From assembly GCA_017470985.1 (NCBI GenBank), contig JAFUXA010000014.1:62001-126000 (forward strand): a stretch of DNA of 64,000 bases, read 5' to 3'. The translations under genes and the position numbers were made by a program. This document shows, one piece after another, positions 62,715 through 64,000 of the stretch; the stretch's first letter is position 1; every line of letters starts with the position of its first letter. The notes beneath the pieces were generated by a model. That model was not told where the DNA came from and made no database searches. It saw nothing but the letters and a program-made list of their open reading frames with translations. This DNA comes from Lachnospiraceae bacterium. GTDB taxonomy: Bacteria; Bacillota; Clostridia; Lachnospirales; Lachnospiraceae.

Positions 62715-63965
62715 CTATGGTCTAATCTGACCTTGTCCATATATCACATACTTGGTGCTTGTGAGAGCCAGAAGGCCCATTGGACCTCTAGCATGAAGTT
62801 TCTGAGTGCTAATACCAATCTCTGCACCAAAGCCAAACTCAAATCCGTCTGTAAATCTTGTAGAAGCATTCACATATACACAAGCCGCATCAATCTCATC
62901 CATAAACTTCTCGGCATTCTGTAGATTTTCTGTAATAATAGCCTCAGAATGACCTGTATTATAGCGGTTAATATGAGCAATGGCCTCATCAATATTATCT
63001 ACAATCTTCACAGATATTTTGTAATCCAGATATTCTGTACCCCAGTCACTATCATCAGCAAGGTTGAAATCAGGACAAATATTTACAGCATCAATATCTC
63101 CTCGGATTTCCACATTGTGCTCATCTAACTTAGCCTTGATCATAGGCAGTACCTGCTTGGCAACATTACGATGTATCACAAGGGATTCAGCTGCGTTACA
63201 TACACCTATTCTCTGAGTCTTGGCATTGTTTATAATCTCAACAGCCATATTTAAATCTGCTGATTCATCAACAAATATATGACAATTACCTGTACCTGTT
63301 TCAATGACAGGAACTGTGGCATTCTGTACAACAGCAGAAATCAGACCTGCTCCTCCTCTAGGTATCAATACATCCAAATATTCATTCATTTTCATAAATT
63401 CTGTAGTTACTTCTCTAGAATTATCTTCTATAAGAGAAATTGCATTTGGATTAATCTCCATGGAATTGAGAGTTCTTCTAATAGAAGCTACAATAGCTTC
63501 ATTGGAATTGGCAGCATCCTTACCACCTTTTAAAATAACTGCATTTCCAGTCTTAAAGCACAGACCAAAAGCATCAGCTGTTACATTCGGTCTTGCCTCA
63601 TAGATAATTCCAATAACACCAATTGGAACTCGTTTCTGACCAATTCTAAGGCCATTAGGACGATTTTTCATAGAAATATATTCACCAATAGGATCTTCCA
63701 AATCAGCAATCTGGCGCAACCCTAATGCCATCTGTTCAACTCTGGCAGGTGTTAGAAGCAATCTGTCCAGTAGTCCCTCAGGCATACCATTAGCTCTACC
63801 ATTTTCCATATCAAGTTCATTGGCACGAAGCAAAGCCTCAGTATCTCTCACAAGTGCTTCTGCTACTGCAATCAACGCATCATTCTTCACATTTGTAGAC
63901 ATCTTTCCTGTCTCTCTTGATGCTATTTTTGCTTTTACACCTAAATCTTTTAACATCTCATTCAT
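62715..63965 (-). CDS. proA: Gamma-glutamyl phosphate reductase
   Basis: Second step of proline synthesis, NADPH-dependent reduction to glutamate semialdehyde. The 416 residues contain [30 protein letters not shown], the catalytic-Cys segment [14 protein letters not shown] and [31 protein letters not shown] precedes the ATG. proB, its usual partner, may lie beyond the window edge 35 bases upstream. Confidence 0.97.
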   Translation of the reverse strand: MNEMLKDLGVKAKIASRETGKMSTNVKNDALIAVAEALVRDTEALLRANELDMENGRANGMPEGLLDRLLLTPARVEQMALGLRQIADLEDPIGEYISMKNRPNGLRIGQKRVPIGVIGIIYEARPNVTADAFGLCFKTGNAVILKGGKDAANSNEAIVASIRRTLNSMEINPNAISLIEDNSREVTTEFMKMNEYLDVLIPRGGAGLISAVVQNATVPVIETGTGNCHIFVDESADLNMAVEIINNAKTQRIGVCNAAESLVIHRNVAKQVLPMIKAKLDEHNVEIRGDIDAVNICPDFNLADDSDWGTEYLDYKISVKIVDNIDEAIAHINRYNTGHSEAIITENLQNAEKFMDEIDAACVYVNASTRFTDGFEFGFGAEIGISTQKLHARGPMGLLALTSTKYVIYGQGQIRP

Positions 63966-64000
63966 TTGAAAAATCTCCTAATCAAATACAAATCAACTAG

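Overview
The window is low-GC Firmicute chromosome and looks like a Lachnospiraceae (Clostridia) genome, perhaps near Lachnospira or Butyrivibrio. The grounds are the mreBCD-mrdA-minC-rodA-mgsA order, bL27 with its Prp protease, RecU as junction resolvase, LexA with GAAC-N4-GTTC boxes, RemA, GerW, and the radical SAM/DUF2344/RNase G block beside rplU. Family-level placement is inference. Coding density is high and no gap exceeds about 220 bases. I see no rRNA, tRNA, insertion sequence, prophage or CRISPR array.

Layout. Bases 1-11040 (+) hold the elongation and division cluster: mreB (5' end cut by the window), mreC, mreD, a very long PBP2, minC without minD/minE, rodA, mgsA, a D,D-carboxypeptidase, a HlyD-like anchored protein, yggS and sepF, ending at a terminator. 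11115-13634 (+) is aroB-lspA-rluD. 13740-16934 is an SOS-type unit: lexA (-) diverging from a YneA-like LysM gene (+) through three LexA-type boxes, then a plsC-like acyltransferase and a XerC/D-type recombinase. 17033-20280 (-) is obgE, yhbY, a nadD-yqeK fusion and rsfS. 20454-21403 (-) is rplU-prp-rpmA behind an L21 leader. 21522-28216 (-) is a radical SAM/DUF2344/RNase G block followed by an esterase, a condensation-type acyltransferase and a DUF6320 membrane protein. 28305-33426 (-) is hisZGDB plus a hisIE with an extra N-terminal barrel.

33517-38357 (-) carries recU, two pseudouridine synthases, a YgiQ radical SAM protein and a HAD phosphatase. 38418-44639 (-) is yicC-remA-gmk-rpoZ-rimO-pgsA-cinA-rsmD-coaD and a coiled-coil protein. 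rqcH (+) is convergent with recG (-). 48817-50839 (-) is asp23-fakA, divergent from rpmB (+). 51302-58170 (-) runs from a U32 protein through an FtsW/PBP pair to gerW. 58219-63965 (-) is proA, miaB, a NusG-II/Gx-transporter pair, ruvAB and zapA.

Most of the content is housekeeping. The least explained parts are the esterase/acyltransferase/DUF6320 module, the apparently dead HisA/HisF-type barrel on HisIE, orphan minC, an MgsA lacking the usual catalytic Asp, the roughly 250-residue insert in PBP2, the short RNase G and the radical SAM/DUF2344 pair. Regulatory sites were read by eye from promoter spacing and hairpins. Family assignments come from motif recognition without database searches.
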